Shown here one piece after another: positions 45,556 to 54,801 of a stretch of 64,000 nt of DNA (position 1 is the first letter of the stretch; the number at the start of each line of letters is the position of its first letter). The position numbers were made by a program, and so were the translations under genes. The notes below the pieces were generated by a model. It was not told where the DNA came from, did no database searches, and saw only the letters and a list, made by a program, of their open reading frames with translations. The DNA lies in NCBI RefSeq assembly GCF_027019125.1, contig NZ_JALUXE010000033.1, positions 52,962 to 116,961 of the forward strand, given 5' to 3'. The stretch is from Roseovarius sp. GTDB lineage: Bacteria > Pseudomonadota > Alphaproteobacteria > Rhodobacterales > Rhodobacteraceae.

Positions 45556-46826
45556 CCGCCCCCACATCCGACGCCATCCTTGCCCGGATGATGGCGCTGC
45601 ACCCCAAGATCATCGACCTCACGCTCGATCGCGTCTGGCGCTTGCTCGAGGCCTTGGGCAATCCGCAAAACGACCTGCCCCCGGTGATCCATATCGCGGG
45701 CACCAACGGCAAGGGCAGCACTCAGGCGATGATCCGCGCCGGGCTCGAAGCGGCGGGCAAGACGGTCCACGCCTATACCTCGCCCCACCTTGCGCGCTTT
45801 CACGAACGCATCCGCCTTGCAGGCGAGTTGATCACCGAAGAGCACCTGACCGCCATTCTCGATGAATGCTACGCCGCCAACGGCAGCGACCCGATCACCT
45901 ATTTCGAGATCACCACCTGCGCGGCACTTCTGGCCATGGCCCGGACACCTGCGGATTACACCCTGCTCGAGGTGGGTCTTGGCGGACGGCTGGACGCGAC
46001 CAACGTGATCGACCAGCCGGCGCTGACGGTCATCACCCCGATTTCCATCGACCATGAACAATATCTGGGCGACACGCTGGCCAAGATCGCGGGCGAAAAG
46101 GCCGGGATCATCAAACGCCGCGTGCCCTGCGTCGTCGGCCCGCAACCCGACGAGGCCTTGGCCGTGATCGAATCCGTCGCCGCCCGCCACGGCGCGCCCC
46201 TGCTGGCGCATGGCCAGCACTGGCACGCCACGCAGGACCGCGGCCGCCTGATCTATCAGGATGAAACCGGCCTTCTCGACCTGCCCCTGCCCAACCTGCC
46301 CGGCGCGCATCAGATCGAGAACGCAGGTGCCGCCCTCACCGCGCTGCGCCACCTCCAGATGGGCGAGGCCGCCTATGAGGCCGCCGTCACCCGCGCCTTC
46401 TGGCCCGCGCGGATGCAACGCCTGCAAACCGGCCCGCTGATTGATGCGGCCCCCGGGGCCGAGGTCTGGCTCGACGGTGGCCACAACCCCGCCGCGGGCG
46501 AGGCGCTCGCCCGGCATCTGGCCACCCTGCCCGCGCGCCCGACCTATCTCGTCTGCGGCATGCTCAACACCAAGGACATCGCGGGCTATCTCACGCCGCT
46601 GGCCGCCCATGCCACGGCCCTCACCGCCCTGTCGATCCCCGGCGAGGCCAACACCCTGCCCGCCGATGTAACGGCCGACGCCGCGCGCGCGGCGGGCCTG
46701 CCCGCCACCACCGCCGAGAGCGCCCTTGCCGCTATCACCGAGATCGTCGCAACCTGCCCCGAGGCACGGATTCTGATCTGTGGCTCCCTCTACCTTGCAG
46801 GGGGAATCCTGCGCGAGAACGGATAG
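45552..46826 (+). CDS. folC: Folylpolyglutamate synthase / dihydrofolate synthase
   Basis: FolC adds glutamate to dihydropteroate and then to tetrahydrofolates. The 424-residue protein has the Mur-ligase ATP loop VIHIAGTNGKGSTQAMI, the SPHLARFHERIRLAGELI folate region and the catalytic ITPISIDHEQYLGDTLAKIAGEKAGIIK. It overlaps accD. It is followed by a 358-bp region without a confirmed gene. Confidence 0.96.
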   Translation: MTAPTSDAILARMMALHPKIIDLTLDRVWRLLEALGNPQNDLPPVIHIAGTNGKGSTQAMIRAGLEAAGKTVHAYTSPHLARFHERIRLAGELITEEHLTAILDECYAANGSDPITYFEITTCAALLAMARTPADYTLLEVGLGGRLDATNVIDQPALTVITPISIDHEQYLGDTLAKIAGEKAGIIKRRVPCVVGPQPDEALAVIESVAARHGAPLLAHGQHWHATQDRGRLIYQDETGLLDLPLPNLPGAHQIENAGAALTALRHLQMGEAAYEAAVTRAFWPARMQRLQTGPLIDAAPGAEVWLDGGHNPAAGEALARHLATLPARPTYLVCGMLNTKDIAGYLTPLAAHATALTALSIPGEANTLPADVTADAARAAGLPATTAESALAAITEIVATCPEARILICGSLYLAGGILRENG

Positions 46827-47184
46827 GCCGTCTTGGGGATAGGCCTGCGGGCCAAACACACGCAAAAGGCTTACAAAATTCATGTACGAACCTTACAGAT
46901 TGTAAGGTTGCCCGGCGGCTCGGACGCGGCCGCAGAAAACGGCGCATTTACCGGCTTTCCGGGCATTTTCATGCCATTTCCGAATCACTCCATATTGACG
47001 AAATCGTGAAATTCAGACTAAATGTAGGCAATAAAATCCGGCCTCACTGCCCGCCGGATCGCATAATCGTCGAGGGGGAGAGAGCCGTGCCAAACCGTGA
47101 CACTGGCGATGCAGCAACTGCGGTTGCCTGTGCCCCTGCCCCGGCCGCATATTCCCAAAGCGTTGATTATTACGAGGTTTTCTT
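46827..47184 (+). other. Intergenic region between folC and the LysM protein
   Basis: A 358-bp gap containing the palindrome at 46889-46909 and a rather AT-rich stretch (46970-47040). A possible 38-codon ORF starts at the GTG at 47087, behind GGGGGAGAG, and overlaps the LysM start in another frame (ending at 47203). I do not call this ORF. The distance between the palindrome and the LysM start suggests a long 5' leader or a promoter near 47010-47035. Confidence 0.5.
46889..46909. promoter_or_regulatory. Palindrome AACCTTACA-GAT-TGTAAGGTT
   Basis: A perfect 9-bp-arm inverted repeat downstream of folC. Its right half, ATTGTAAGGTT, recurs exactly at 51244-51254 immediately before the ScfR-type regulator gene. 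TTACAAA occurs near both. Confidence 0.55.
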
Positions 47185-47802
47185 ATGTTGCGTGCAACAC
47201 TGATCGCGGCGGGATTTGTCGCCATAACGCTTGCCTTGATCCTGCTTCAGCCGGGAAAATCGCCGTCCATGGCTGATCTGCCCCCCGTGAATGGCACCGA
47301 AGTCACCCGCATAGCGCCCGACCTTTCAACGCTCAGCGCAGCCGCGCCCGCGACCGATCCCTTGGTGAACAGCGCGCTCGTTGCCACGTTGCCCGCCCTC
47401 CCCGCGGCCCCTGCCCCTGCGCAACCGCAGACGGCCATGCCGGTTGATGCGGCACTGGAAACCATGGTGCTGGGCGCGCTGCAGCAGGGGCAGTCCGAGG
47501 GCTATATCGACGCGCTGGTGAATGACGCCGCAAGAAAGGGCAAGGTCGAGGTGCCCCACGGTCTCGTGACCGCCGAAGGCCGGGTTGATACAGCGCTTCT
47601 TCTCAGCGCCCTGTCGCAGCCCGCCCGCCCCCGTATACCCACCACCTATACCGTGGCTACGGGCGACAGTTTGGCGTCGATTGCGTATCGCTTTTACGGC
47701 GACTTCGCGCGTCAGGCTGACATCCTCGCCGCCAATGCCGACACGATGCAGCCCACGGATCGCCTGCGCGTAGGTCAGGTGCTCAATCTTCCAACCCCCT
47801 GA
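47185..47802 (+). CDS. LysM domain protein
   Basis: A 205-residue protein with an N-terminal membrane anchor or signal segment (TLIAAGFVAITLALILLQPG), a low-complexity A/P-rich linker (residues ~45-95) and a C-terminal LysM domain (YTVATGDSLASIAYRFYGDFARQADILAAN...RVGQVLNLP) that binds peptidoglycan. It is probably a periplasmic cell-wall-associated protein. GAGG stands 8 nt before the ATG. A terminator follows. Confidence 0.85.
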   Translation: MLRATLIAAGFVAITLALILLQPGKSPSMADLPPVNGTEVTRIAPDLSTLSAAAPATDPLVNSALVATLPALPAAPAPAQPQTAMPVDAALETMVLGALQQGQSEGYIDALVNDAARKGKVEVPHGLVTAEGRVDTALLLSALSQPARPRIPTTYTVATGDSLASIAYRFYGDFARQADILAANADTMQPTDRLRVGQVLNLPTP

Positions 47803-47840
47803 CTTTACGGGGCTTTCCAGTTACGATGGCAGGAATGATC

Positions 47841-47872
47841 GAGGGGCCGAACCAACGGCCCCCTTTCATTTC
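47841..47872 (+). terminator. Terminator between the LysM gene and the convergent lrp gene
   Basis: Stem GGGGCCG/CGGCCCC with loop AACCAA, followed by CTTTCATTT on the plus strand. Confidence 0.7.
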
Positions 47873-47885
47873 ATGGGGGCATTGC

Positions 47886-48329
47886 TCAGCCGCGCCCATC
47901 CTTGGGCGACCCCATCACAACGTACGAAGTGATCGCATTGACCTGCGGCAGCGTACCCAAAACATCGGTGTGAAACCGTTTGTAGGCCGCCAGATCGGCC
48001 ACTTCGACCCGCAGGATATATTCCACCGCTCCGGTGATGTTGTGGCATTCCACCACCTCTGGCGCACGGCTCATCGCCTGCTCAAAGGCCACCTGACTGG
48101 CCTTGGTATGGCTGTTGAGGCCAACCGTGACATAGGCCAGAAACCCGATCCCAAGCGCGCCCCGATCCAGCACCGCGCGATAGCCCGCAATGACCCCCCG
48201 GCGCTCCAGATCCTGCACCCGCCGCAGACAGGCAGAGGGCGACAGCCCCACCTTTTCCGCAAGCTCCAGATTGCTGATCCGGCCATCGCGGGTTAACTCA
48301 TGCAATATACGGTCGCCGATCTTGTCCAT
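47886..48329 (-). CDS. Lrp/AsnC family transcriptional regulator
   Basis: A 147-residue Lrp-type regulator: an N-terminal winged HTH (LHELTRDGRISNLELAEKVGLSPSACLRRVQDLE) and a C-terminal RAM/AsnC ligand domain (EVVECHNITGAVEYILRVEVADL). It is divergent from a LysE exporter gene across 81 bp, an arrangement typical for control of the exporter by an amino acid. The shared region has repeated TTGCA segments that could be Lrp sites. Confidence 0.93.
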   Translation of the reverse strand: MDKIGDRILHELTRDGRISNLELAEKVGLSPSACLRRVQDLERRGVIAGYRAVLDRGALGIGFLAYVTVGLNSHTKASQVAFEQAMSRAPEVVECHNITGAVEYILRVEVADLAAYKRFHTDVLGTLPQVNAITSYVVMGSPKDGRG

Positions 48330-48410
48330 GGATCAATTTTATTGCACTGAAACCTTAGATTTGCAACAGAACGCAATTTCACGGCGGGTTTCATCGCATA
48401 TGGTTGCGAC

Positions 48411-49007
48411 ATGACACTCGATTTGCTCACCGCCCTCGCCACTTTTGCCTTTGTCACGGTCATGACTCCGGGGCCAAACAACCTCATGCTCATGGCGTCG
48501 GGTACGAATTTCGGTTTTACCCGCTCGATTCCCCATATGTTGGGGATCGGGTTGGGCTTTCCGCTAATGGTGGCCTGCGTGGGCCTTGGCGTGATGCAGG
48601 TGTTCGACCTATGGCCGCTCAGCTACACCCTGCTCAAGATCGGTTCCGTCGCCTACCTCGTCTATCTCGCCTGGAAAATCGCCAACGCCGCCCCGCCTCG
48701 CGATGCGGAAGCGTCCGGTAAGCCATTGACTTTCCTGCAATCTGCGGCGTTTCAATGGGTCAATCCCAAGGCGTGGAGCATGGCGCTTTCGGCCATCACC
48801 CTCTATGCGACAGGCCGTGATCTGGCCTCGGTCCTCTGGGTCGCAGGCGTATATGTTGTGGTCTCAAGCATCAGCACCACAAGCTGGACCCTGCTTGGCC
48901 AACAACTCCGCCGCCTGCTCAAGAACCAAACCCGGCTGCGCATTTTCAACTGGCTCATGGCCGCCCTTCTGATTGCAACCCTGATCCCGGTCCTGTGGCC
49001 CTCCTGA
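48411..49007 (+). CDS. LysE/RhtB family exporter
   Basis: A 198-residue membrane protein with about six helices. LATFAFVTVMTPGPNNLMLMASGTNFG is the LysE-family N-terminal signature with conserved PGPN. The family exports amino acids or related metabolites. The divergent Lrp-type regulator is probably its controller. The substrate is not readable. Confidence 0.93.
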   Translation: MTLDLLTALATFAFVTVMTPGPNNLMLMASGTNFGFTRSIPHMLGIGLGFPLMVACVGLGVMQVFDLWPLSYTLLKIGSVAYLVYLAWKIANAAPPRDAEASGKPLTFLQSAAFQWVNPKAWSMALSAITLYATGRDLASVLWVAGVYVVVSSISTTSWTLLGQQLRRLLKNQTRLRIFNWLMAALLIATLIPVLWPS

Positions 49008-49078
49008 CCCGGTTGTGATTGCAAATCATCGCTCTTGCAGCCATATAACGCCACGGCAACCGTGGAGACCTGAGCGCA

Positions 49079-50041
49079 ATGACCAACTACCTCGACTTCG
49101 AAAAGCCTCTGGCCGAGATTGAAGGCAAGGCCGAGGAACTGCGTGCGATTGCCCGCGGCAACGCCGAAATGAATGTCGAGGCAGAGGCCGCCGCGCTCGA
49201 TGCCAAGGCCGCCGAGATGTTGCGCGATCTCTACAAGTCCTTGACCCCATGGCGAAAATGCCAGGTCGCGCGCCACCCCGACCGCCCGCATTGCCGCGAC
49301 TATATCGAGGCATTGTTTTCCGAATACACCCCCCTCGCCGGCGACCGCGCCTTTGGCGAGGATCACGCCATCATGGGCGGTCTTGCCCGGATCAACGGGC
49401 GCCCCGTGATGGTGATCGGCCATGAAAAGGGCAATGATACCAAGAGCCGGATCGCCCGCAATTTCGGCATGGCCCGCCCCGAAGGCTATCGCAAGGCCGT
49501 GCGCCTGATGCAGATGGCCGACCGCTTTGGCCTGCCGGTCGTGACGCTGGTAGACACGCCCGGCGCCTATCCCGGCAAGGGGGCAGAGGAACGCGGTCAG
49601 AGCGAGGCGATCGCCCGCGCGACCGAAACCTGCCTTGCCATCGGCGTGCCGCTGGTGTCGGTCATTATCGGCGAAGGTGGCTCTGGCGGGGCCGTGGCCT
49701 TTGCGTCTGCCAACCGCGTGGCGATGCTGGAACACTCTGTTTATTCGGTGATTTCGCCCGAAGGCTGCGCTTCGATCCTGTGGAAGGATTCCGAAAAGAT
49801 GCGCGAGGCCGCCGAGGCGCTGCGCCTCACCGCGCAGGATCTGACCCGGCTTGGTGTCGCGGACCGGGTGATTGACGAACCATTGGGCGGCGCACATCGC
49901 GACCCAGCCCGCACCATCGCCGCAGTCGGCAAGACGATCGAGGCGATGCTGAGCGAATTGTCGAAAAAGGATCGCGCCGCCCTGATCAAGGACCGGCGCG
50001 AGAAATTTCTTCGCATGGGAACCAAAGGGCTCGCGGCCTGA
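49079..50041 (+). CDS. accA: Acetyl-CoA carboxylase carboxyltransferase subunit alpha
   Basis: AccA is the alpha half of the carboxyltransferase and pairs with AccD (44.6 kb). The 320-residue protein starts [21 protein letters not shown]. The conserved [41 protein letters not shown] and [19 protein letters not shown] are all present. A perfect hairpin surrounds its stop codon. Confidence 0.97.
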   Translation: MTNYLDFEKPLAEIEGKAEELRAIARGNAEMNVEAEAAALDAKAAEMLRDLYKSLTPWRKCQVARHPDRPHCRDYIEALFSEYTPLAGDRAFGEDHAIMGGLARINGRPVMVIGHEKGNDTKSRIARNFGMARPEGYRKAVRLMQMADRFGLPVVTLVDTPGAYPGKGAEERGQSEAIARATETCLAIGVPLVSVIIGEGGSGGAVAFASANRVAMLEHSVYSVISPEGCASILWKDSEKMREAAEALRLTAQDLTRLGVADRVIDEPLGGAHRDPARTIAAVGKTIEAMLSELSKKDRAALIKDRREKFLRMGTKGLAA

Positions 50042-50050
50042 GCCGCGAGC
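50029..50050. terminator. Hairpin spanning the accA stop codon
   Basis: GCTCGCGGC-CTGA-GCCGCGAGC, a perfect 9-bp stem with the accA stop codon TGA inside the loop region. It lies between convergent genes. No T-tract follows, so it may stabilise the mRNA end rather than terminate. Confidence 0.45.
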
Positions 50051-50064
50051 ACGGATGTCTCAGT

Positions 50065-51117
50065 TCAAGCGGCGTCGCGACGATTGGCCTTGAGCCGCGC
50101 GTTCACTGTGTCCACGATCCCCGCGAATTCCGACGACTCGATGCCCTGCTGTTCGGCGATGAGCTTCACGAGCATATCCACGCGTTCGATGCGGTCCGCC
50201 CCGCCTTCAATCGCGCGCGCGGCCGAGGACGGCTTGAGCAAGCCATTGGCGGCACTGGCATATTTGGCGAACGGAACGGCATCGTCGGCCTCTGCACCCA
50301 ACCGGCGCACAACCTCGTCAACGGTGCTGTAGATCTTTTCCGACAGCGCCACATCGCCATGCACCGCTTCTTTGATCGGGCGCGCGCCCTCGGGCAGGAC
50401 ACAGCGGTAATTGCCGGTAAGCAGCATGCTCCATTTGGCAAAGGGAACATAGATCGAGTCGAACACGCGCAGCTTGACCGGCACGTCCTTGCCATCGACC
50501 GTCACCGCATCAATCGCCGCCTCCAGATCACGCAGGATGCGGTTGTGGGCCTCATCCTCGAAAATCGCCGCCTTGAAATTGGTGGGCAGGCCGACATGCA
50601 GCGTATTGGCGCCATCCTCGGCCACACGATACGCCTGCGGGTCGGGGCTGCAGAGCGTGACTGTGCCGGGCTTGAACGCGGCCCATGCACCCGGGCAGGT
50701 ATAGGCCGCCTCAAGCTTCGACGTATCGAGGCCCGGCACCCGACGCAGATAGGGCAACGGCGGCATGTTCATGATCGAGAGGCACGGCGTGCCCGCCGCG
50801 GCAATGCGCCCCAAGAGGTCGACGATATTCTGGGCACAATACTGCGGCTCTGACATGGCAAGCGCCACCATGTCGTAATCGGCGGGATTCACATCCTCGG
50901 GTGCCAGAGCGTTGAGCGTGCCAGGCAGGTCATGCGAGCGGAACGAACGATGCTCTGCCTCGTCGCGCAGCTTGATGCGCACATCGGTGCCCTCGGAGTT
51001 GATGAGATCAGCCGTGGACTGGCGGCAGACAAGCGTCACATCCTGCCCGGCCATCAAAAGCTTGGTGCCAAGAAGAGAGCCGTAAGAGGCCCCAAGGATT
51101 ACGATGCGATATGCCAT
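50065..51117 (-). CDS. Ketopantoate reductase-like NAD(P)-dependent oxidoreductase
   Basis: A 350-residue protein with a Rossmann start IVILGASYGSLLGTKLLMAGQDVTLVCR and a helical C-terminal half (LTGNYRCVLPEGARPIKEAVHG...ANGLLKPSSAARAIEGG) like ApbA/PanE and octopine-dehydrogenase relatives. The substrate is uncertain. It is divergent from the ScfR-type regulator across 141 bp, so it may be one of its targets. The start at MAYRIVILG is the first plausible codon. Confidence 0.78.
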   Translation of the reverse strand: MAYRIVILGASYGSLLGTKLLMAGQDVTLVCRQSTADLINSEGTDVRIKLRDEAEHRSFRSHDLPGTLNALAPEDVNPADYDMVALAMSEPQYCAQNIVDLLGRIAAAGTPCLSIMNMPPLPYLRRVPGLDTSKLEAAYTCPGAWAAFKPGTVTLCSPDPQAYRVAEDGANTLHVGLPTNFKAAIFEDEAHNRILRDLEAAIDAVTVDGKDVPVKLRVFDSIYVPFAKWSMLLTGNYRCVLPEGARPIKEAVHGDVALSEKIYSTVDEVVRRLGAEADDAVPFAKYASAANGLLKPSSAARAIEGGADRIERVDMLVKLIAEQQGIESSEFAGIVDTVNARLKANRRDAA

Positions 51118-51258
51118 GACAGTCCTTTCGAAAGAATCTTGCGCGTGTTTTGGTGCCCCTAGTTATATAGGAGCGCGCCGATTTCACTACGAAATTAATG
51201 TCAATGTGTGTATGGTAAACATTACAAAGAAAAATTCTGTAATATTGTAAGGTTTCGC

Positions 51259-52665
51259 ATGGCAAAGACGCTCATCGGCCCCCGGCTGCGCCAGTTGCGG
51301 CGCGAGCGGGGGCAAACCCAGGCCGACATGGCCCGCAAGCTGGACGTGAGCCCGTCCTATATCAACCTGCTGGAAAACAACCAACGCAGCCTGTCGGTTC
51401 AGATGCTGATGTCTATCGCCGACGCCTATGCTGTCGATTGGCGAGACCTGACCCGGGACGAAACCGCGCGCCGGGTGGCGGACCTGCGCCATGCGGTGCG
51501 CGATCCGGTCTTTGCCTCCGATCGCCCGGATCTTCAGGAATTACGCGGAGCGGTCGATCACGCCCCCCGGTTGGTCGATCTTTTTCTGGAATTGCACGGG
51601 GCCTATCGCACGGCACTGGAAAAGATCCTGAGCCTTGCTGGCGAAAACGCCGCCGATGAGCTCTTGCGCAGCTCACCCGAGACAGTGATCCACAACTTCT
51701 TTCGCGACCACGAGAACCATTTCCCGGAATTGGAACGCGCCGCCGAAAGCGCACGCGACGGGGAATTCAGCTCGCCCGAGGATCGCTATTTCGACCTGAG
51801 AGAGAGGCTGCGGACGCGGCACGGCATCAGCGTGCGCATTCGGCGGATCGGAGAATTGGGCGATGCGCTGCGTTATTATGACGAAGCCACAGGTGTCGTG
51901 CACCTGTCGCAGGCGCTGGACACCTCAAATCGCGCCTTTCAATTGGCCCATGTGCTGTGTCTTGTGGCCTATCCTGACGTGCTGTCGGGGATCGTGAACC
52001 GCAGCGGGCTGGGGTCGCAACATGCCCTGGCGCGCCTCCGGGTGGAGCTGGCCAATTACTTTGCCGCTGCATTTTTGATGCCTTACAACGCGTTCTTGCG
52101 CGAAGCCGAGGCCGCAGCCTATGACATTGACCGCGTTGCCGCCGTATTCAGCACCTCGTTCGAACAGGTGTGTCAGCGCCTGACCACCCTGCAACGCGAG
52201 GGCGCGCGTGGCGTGCCGTTCTTTTTCCTGCGTATCGACAAGGCCGGGAACGTCACCAAGAGATTCAATTCCACCTCGTTTCACCTTGCGGAATACGGCG
52301 GATCCTGCCCGGTCTGGAACATTCATACGGCGTTTTACCAACCCGGCGTGATGATGCCGCAGTTCGTCGAAATGCCCGATGGCGCGCGTTATTTCACGGT
52401 GAGCCGCACGGTGCATCGCCCGGTTTTCAGCGAGGAAACACAGGATCGCCGCCTGACACTTGCCTTGGGCTGCGAGGCGAAATTTGCGCATCGCCTGCGC
52501 TATGCCTCGAGTTACAATTTCGACGACCCCAAGCTCTACGCGCCTATCGGCCTTAACTGCAATCTCTGCCCACGGCAGGCCTGTTCGCAGCGCGCGCATC
52601 AGCCCCTGTTGATGGAATTGCCGATTGACGAGAACCGGCGCGGCAGCACGCGATATGAAAGCTGA
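51259..52665 (+). CDS. ScfR-family (short-chain fatty acyl) transcriptional regulator
   Basis: A 468-residue regulator with an XRE-type HTH (LRQLRRERGQTQADMARKLDVSPSYINLLENNQRSL), a long helical linker, an IrrE/M78-like central domain (VVHLSQALDTSNRAFQLAHVLCLVAY) and the C-terminal DUF2083-type module with YFTVSRTVHRP and a cysteine-rich end (LGCEAKF...GLNCNLCPRQACSQRAHQP). This is the architecture of the RamB/PrpR/PccR/MccR group, which senses acyl-CoAs and controls acetate or propionate metabolism. The last four cysteines may bind a cofactor. The ATG at 51259 was chosen over the longer track start. Confidence 0.9.
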   Translation: MAKTLIGPRLRQLRRERGQTQADMARKLDVSPSYINLLENNQRSLSVQMLMSIADAYAVDWRDLTRDETARRVADLRHAVRDPVFASDRPDLQELRGAVDHAPRLVDLFLELHGAYRTALEKILSLAGENAADELLRSSPETVIHNFFRDHENHFPELERAAESARDGEFSSPEDRYFDLRERLRTRHGISVRIRRIGELGDALRYYDEATGVVHLSQALDTSNRAFQLAHVLCLVAYPDVLSGIVNRSGLGSQHALARLRVELANYFAAAFLMPYNAFLREAEAAAYDIDRVAAVFSTSFEQVCQRLTTLQREGARGVPFFFLRIDKAGNVTKRFNSTSFHLAEYGGSCPVWNIHTAFYQPGVMMPQFVEMPDGARYFTVSRTVHRPVFSEETQDRRLTLALGCEAKFAHRLRYASSYNFDDPKLYAPIGLNCNLCPRQACSQRAHQPLLMELPIDENRRGSTRYES

Positions 52666-52666
52666 A

Positions 52667-52698
52667 AGGGGGGCCGACCGGCCCCCCTCTCCATTTTC
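52667..52698. terminator. Two-sided terminator between scfR and tctA
   Basis: AGGGGGGCC-GACC-GGCCCCCCT, a perfect 9-bp stem followed by CTCCATTTT. It ends converging transcripts. Confidence 0.75.
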
Positions 52699-52713
52699 TC
52701 TGATCTGCGGGCG

Positions 52714-54225
52714 TTATTCCGCAGGCTTGGCCCGGCGCGGCCGCAGATACTTCAATGCGGGCATCAGGATCAGAATGATCGCCACGATCATGATCGGCGC
52801 CGAAATCGGGCGGCTGAAGAAGATCGACGGATCGCCAGAGGACAGCAGCAGCGATTGGCGCAGCGTCGGTTCGGCAATCGGGCCAAGCACGATGGCCAGC
52901 ACCGCGGGGGCCACCGGATAGTCGAACTTGCGCAGGAAGAACGCGCCAAAGCCGAAGATCAGCAGCAACCAGATGTCGAACATATCCTGCATGGCCGCAT
53001 AGCCACCGACCACCGAGAGCACGAAGATCAGCGGTGCCAGCACCGTGAAGGGCATGCGCAGCATCCAGATAAAGAGCGGGATGAAGGCAAGATTCACGAC
53101 CACGGCGAAGAAGTTGGACACGTAGAACGATCCGATCAGACCCCAGACGAAATCCGACTGTTCCACGAACAGGCGCGGGCCAGGGGTAAGCCCCCAAATC
53201 ACCATGCCGCCAAGCAGGATTGCCGTGGTGGGCGAGCCGGGGATACCCAAGGTCAGCATCGGCAACATGGAACCCGTCGAAGCCGAGTTGTTGGCTGCTT
53301 CCGGTGCCGCGACACCGCCGACATGTCCCTTGCCGAAATCATCGGGACGCTTCGAGATCATCTTGGAGACGCCATAAGACATGAGCGAGGCGGGTGTGGC
53401 CCCGGCGGCGGGCAGAACCCCGACGAAGAAGCCAAGGAACGAGCCGATGGACATGCCCTTCCAGCCCCGCTTGAAGGTGGTGCCGGTATCCTCGACGATG
53501 CCTTTGACAGAGATCTTTGCGTCACTCTTGCTGATCTCTCCCCGCGTGCTTTCGATCGTCCAGATCATTTCGCCGATGCCATAGACACCGATGGCCAGCA
53601 CAAGGAAGCTGATCCCGCCGAGGAAGCCGTTGAGATCAAAGAGCACGAGACGCGGTGCACCGGAAATCTGGTCGAACCCGACGGTGGCCAGCACCAGACC
53701 GAAGCAGATCGAGAACACCGTCTTTGGGATGTCATCGCCACCCAGACCGACAAACGTCGCGAATGCAAGGAGCATCAGTGCAAAGATTTCAGGCGGTCCA
53801 AAGCTCAGCGCGACCGTGGCCAGCAGGGGCGCAAAGCCGGTAAAGAGCACGTTGGACACGGTGCCGCCGACAAAGGATGCAATTGCTGCGGCCACGAGGG
53901 CCAGGCGTGCCTTGCCCTGCATGGCAAGCGGCCTGCCGTCAAAGGTCGTGGCCACCGCTGTTGACGCGCCGGGAATGCCGAGGGTGATTGATGAAATCGC
54001 CCCGCCATACATGGCGCCATAGTAGATCGCGGCCAGAAAGATGATCGCGGAGCCGGGCGGCACCAGAAAGGTGATCGGCAAAAGGATCGCCACCCCATTG
54101 ACAGATCCCAGCCCCGGCATAGCTCCGATAAAGAGACCAAGCGTGACCCCGATCAGGATAAGCAAAAGGTTAAGAGGTTGGATGGCGACCAGCATGCCGT
54201 CGCCGAGCAGAGATAGAATTTCCAT
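52714..54225 (-). CDS. tctA: Tripartite tricarboxylate transporter permease TctA
   Basis: The large membrane subunit of a TTT-type secondary transporter. The 503-residue protein has about 12 helices. The N-terminal GAMPGLGSVNGVAILLPITF and GGAISSITLGIPGASTAVATTFDG blocks and the repeat GVLPAAGATPASLMSYGVSK / LGIPGSPTTAILLGG are diagnostic. It is the last gene of the minus-strand tctCBA set downstream of the oxalate genes; the substrate is therefore probably a small carboxylate such as oxalate, though citrate-type acids remain possible. Confidence 0.93.
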   Translation of the reverse strand: MEILSLLGDGMLVAIQPLNLLLILIGVTLGLFIGAMPGLGSVNGVAILLPITFLVPPGSAIIFLAAIYYGAMYGGAISSITLGIPGASTAVATTFDGRPLAMQGKARLALVAAAIASFVGGTVSNVLFTGFAPLLATVALSFGPPEIFALMLLAFATFVGLGGDDIPKTVFSICFGLVLATVGFDQISGAPRLVLFDLNGFLGGISFLVLAIGVYGIGEMIWTIESTRGEISKSDAKISVKGIVEDTGTTFKRGWKGMSIGSFLGFFVGVLPAAGATPASLMSYGVSKMISKRPDDFGKGHVGGVAAPEAANNSASTGSMLPMLTLGIPGSPTTAILLGGMVIWGLTPGPRLFVEQSDFVWGLIGSFYVSNFFAVVVNLAFIPLFIWMLRMPFTVLAPLIFVLSVVGGYAAMQDMFDIWLLLIFGFGAFFLRKFDYPVAPAVLAIVLGPIAEPTLRQSLLLSSGDPSIFFSRPISAPIMIVAIILILMPALKYLRPRRAKPAE

Positions 54226-54263
54226 GGCTTTTTGGCCCTTATGTCAGCAAGGTCGTGACTGGC

Positions 54264-54767
54264 TCAGTAGATGATGTCGTACAGGACATTGAATACCGGC
54301 TCGGTGAAACTCATCCCAGTCGGCATGGTGATCTGCATCAGACCCTCGAAGAAAAAGAACAGTCCGAGGGGAAAGACGAGAACCATTGGCAAGGTCAGGG
54401 TCCAACTATGGCGACCCAGGACCTTGAGGTAATACAGCATGAAGACCGCAACCGCCCCATACATGGAGAGGATGTCGACCAAGGCGACGAACCCGACAAT
54501 CCCACCACCTACGAGAAGCAGGGTCTTGCGACCGAAATCGTCGAGCACCGGCTCGTCCGATTGCGAGGCCGGAGAGAGGCCCCGAATTGCGTTGAGCGCG
54601 ATGAACCCGGTCGAGATCAGCATGCCCAGCGAGAGCCAGAATGGCCAGAAGCCGCCTTGTGGTCCGGTCCCGGCGACGAACCCGATGCCGTTCGCCGTTG
54701 CCTTGTACATCAGATAGATGGAGAGGAGGGCCAGCACGCCCGCCGTCACTATTTCGCCAACCCGCAT
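54264..54767 (-). CDS. tctB: Tripartite tricarboxylate transporter small subunit TctB
   Basis: The small membrane subunit of the TTT transporter, 167 residues with four hydrophobic segments. VAGTGPQGGFWPFWLSLGMLISTGFIAL is the TctB motif. TctB proteins are poorly conserved; the position between tctC and tctA settles the call. Confidence 0.9.
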   Translation of the reverse strand: MRVGEIVTAGVLALLSIYLMYKATANGIGFVAGTGPQGGFWPFWLSLGMLISTGFIALNAIRGLSPASQSDEPVLDDFGRKTLLLVGGGIVGFVALVDILSMYGAVAVFMLYYLKVLGRHSWTLTLPMVLVFPLGLFFFFEGLMQITMPTGMSFTEPVFNVLYDIIY

Positions 54768-54801
54768 GGCCAGCCCTCCCGTTTGTTGATTTCAGTTAAG
54801 G

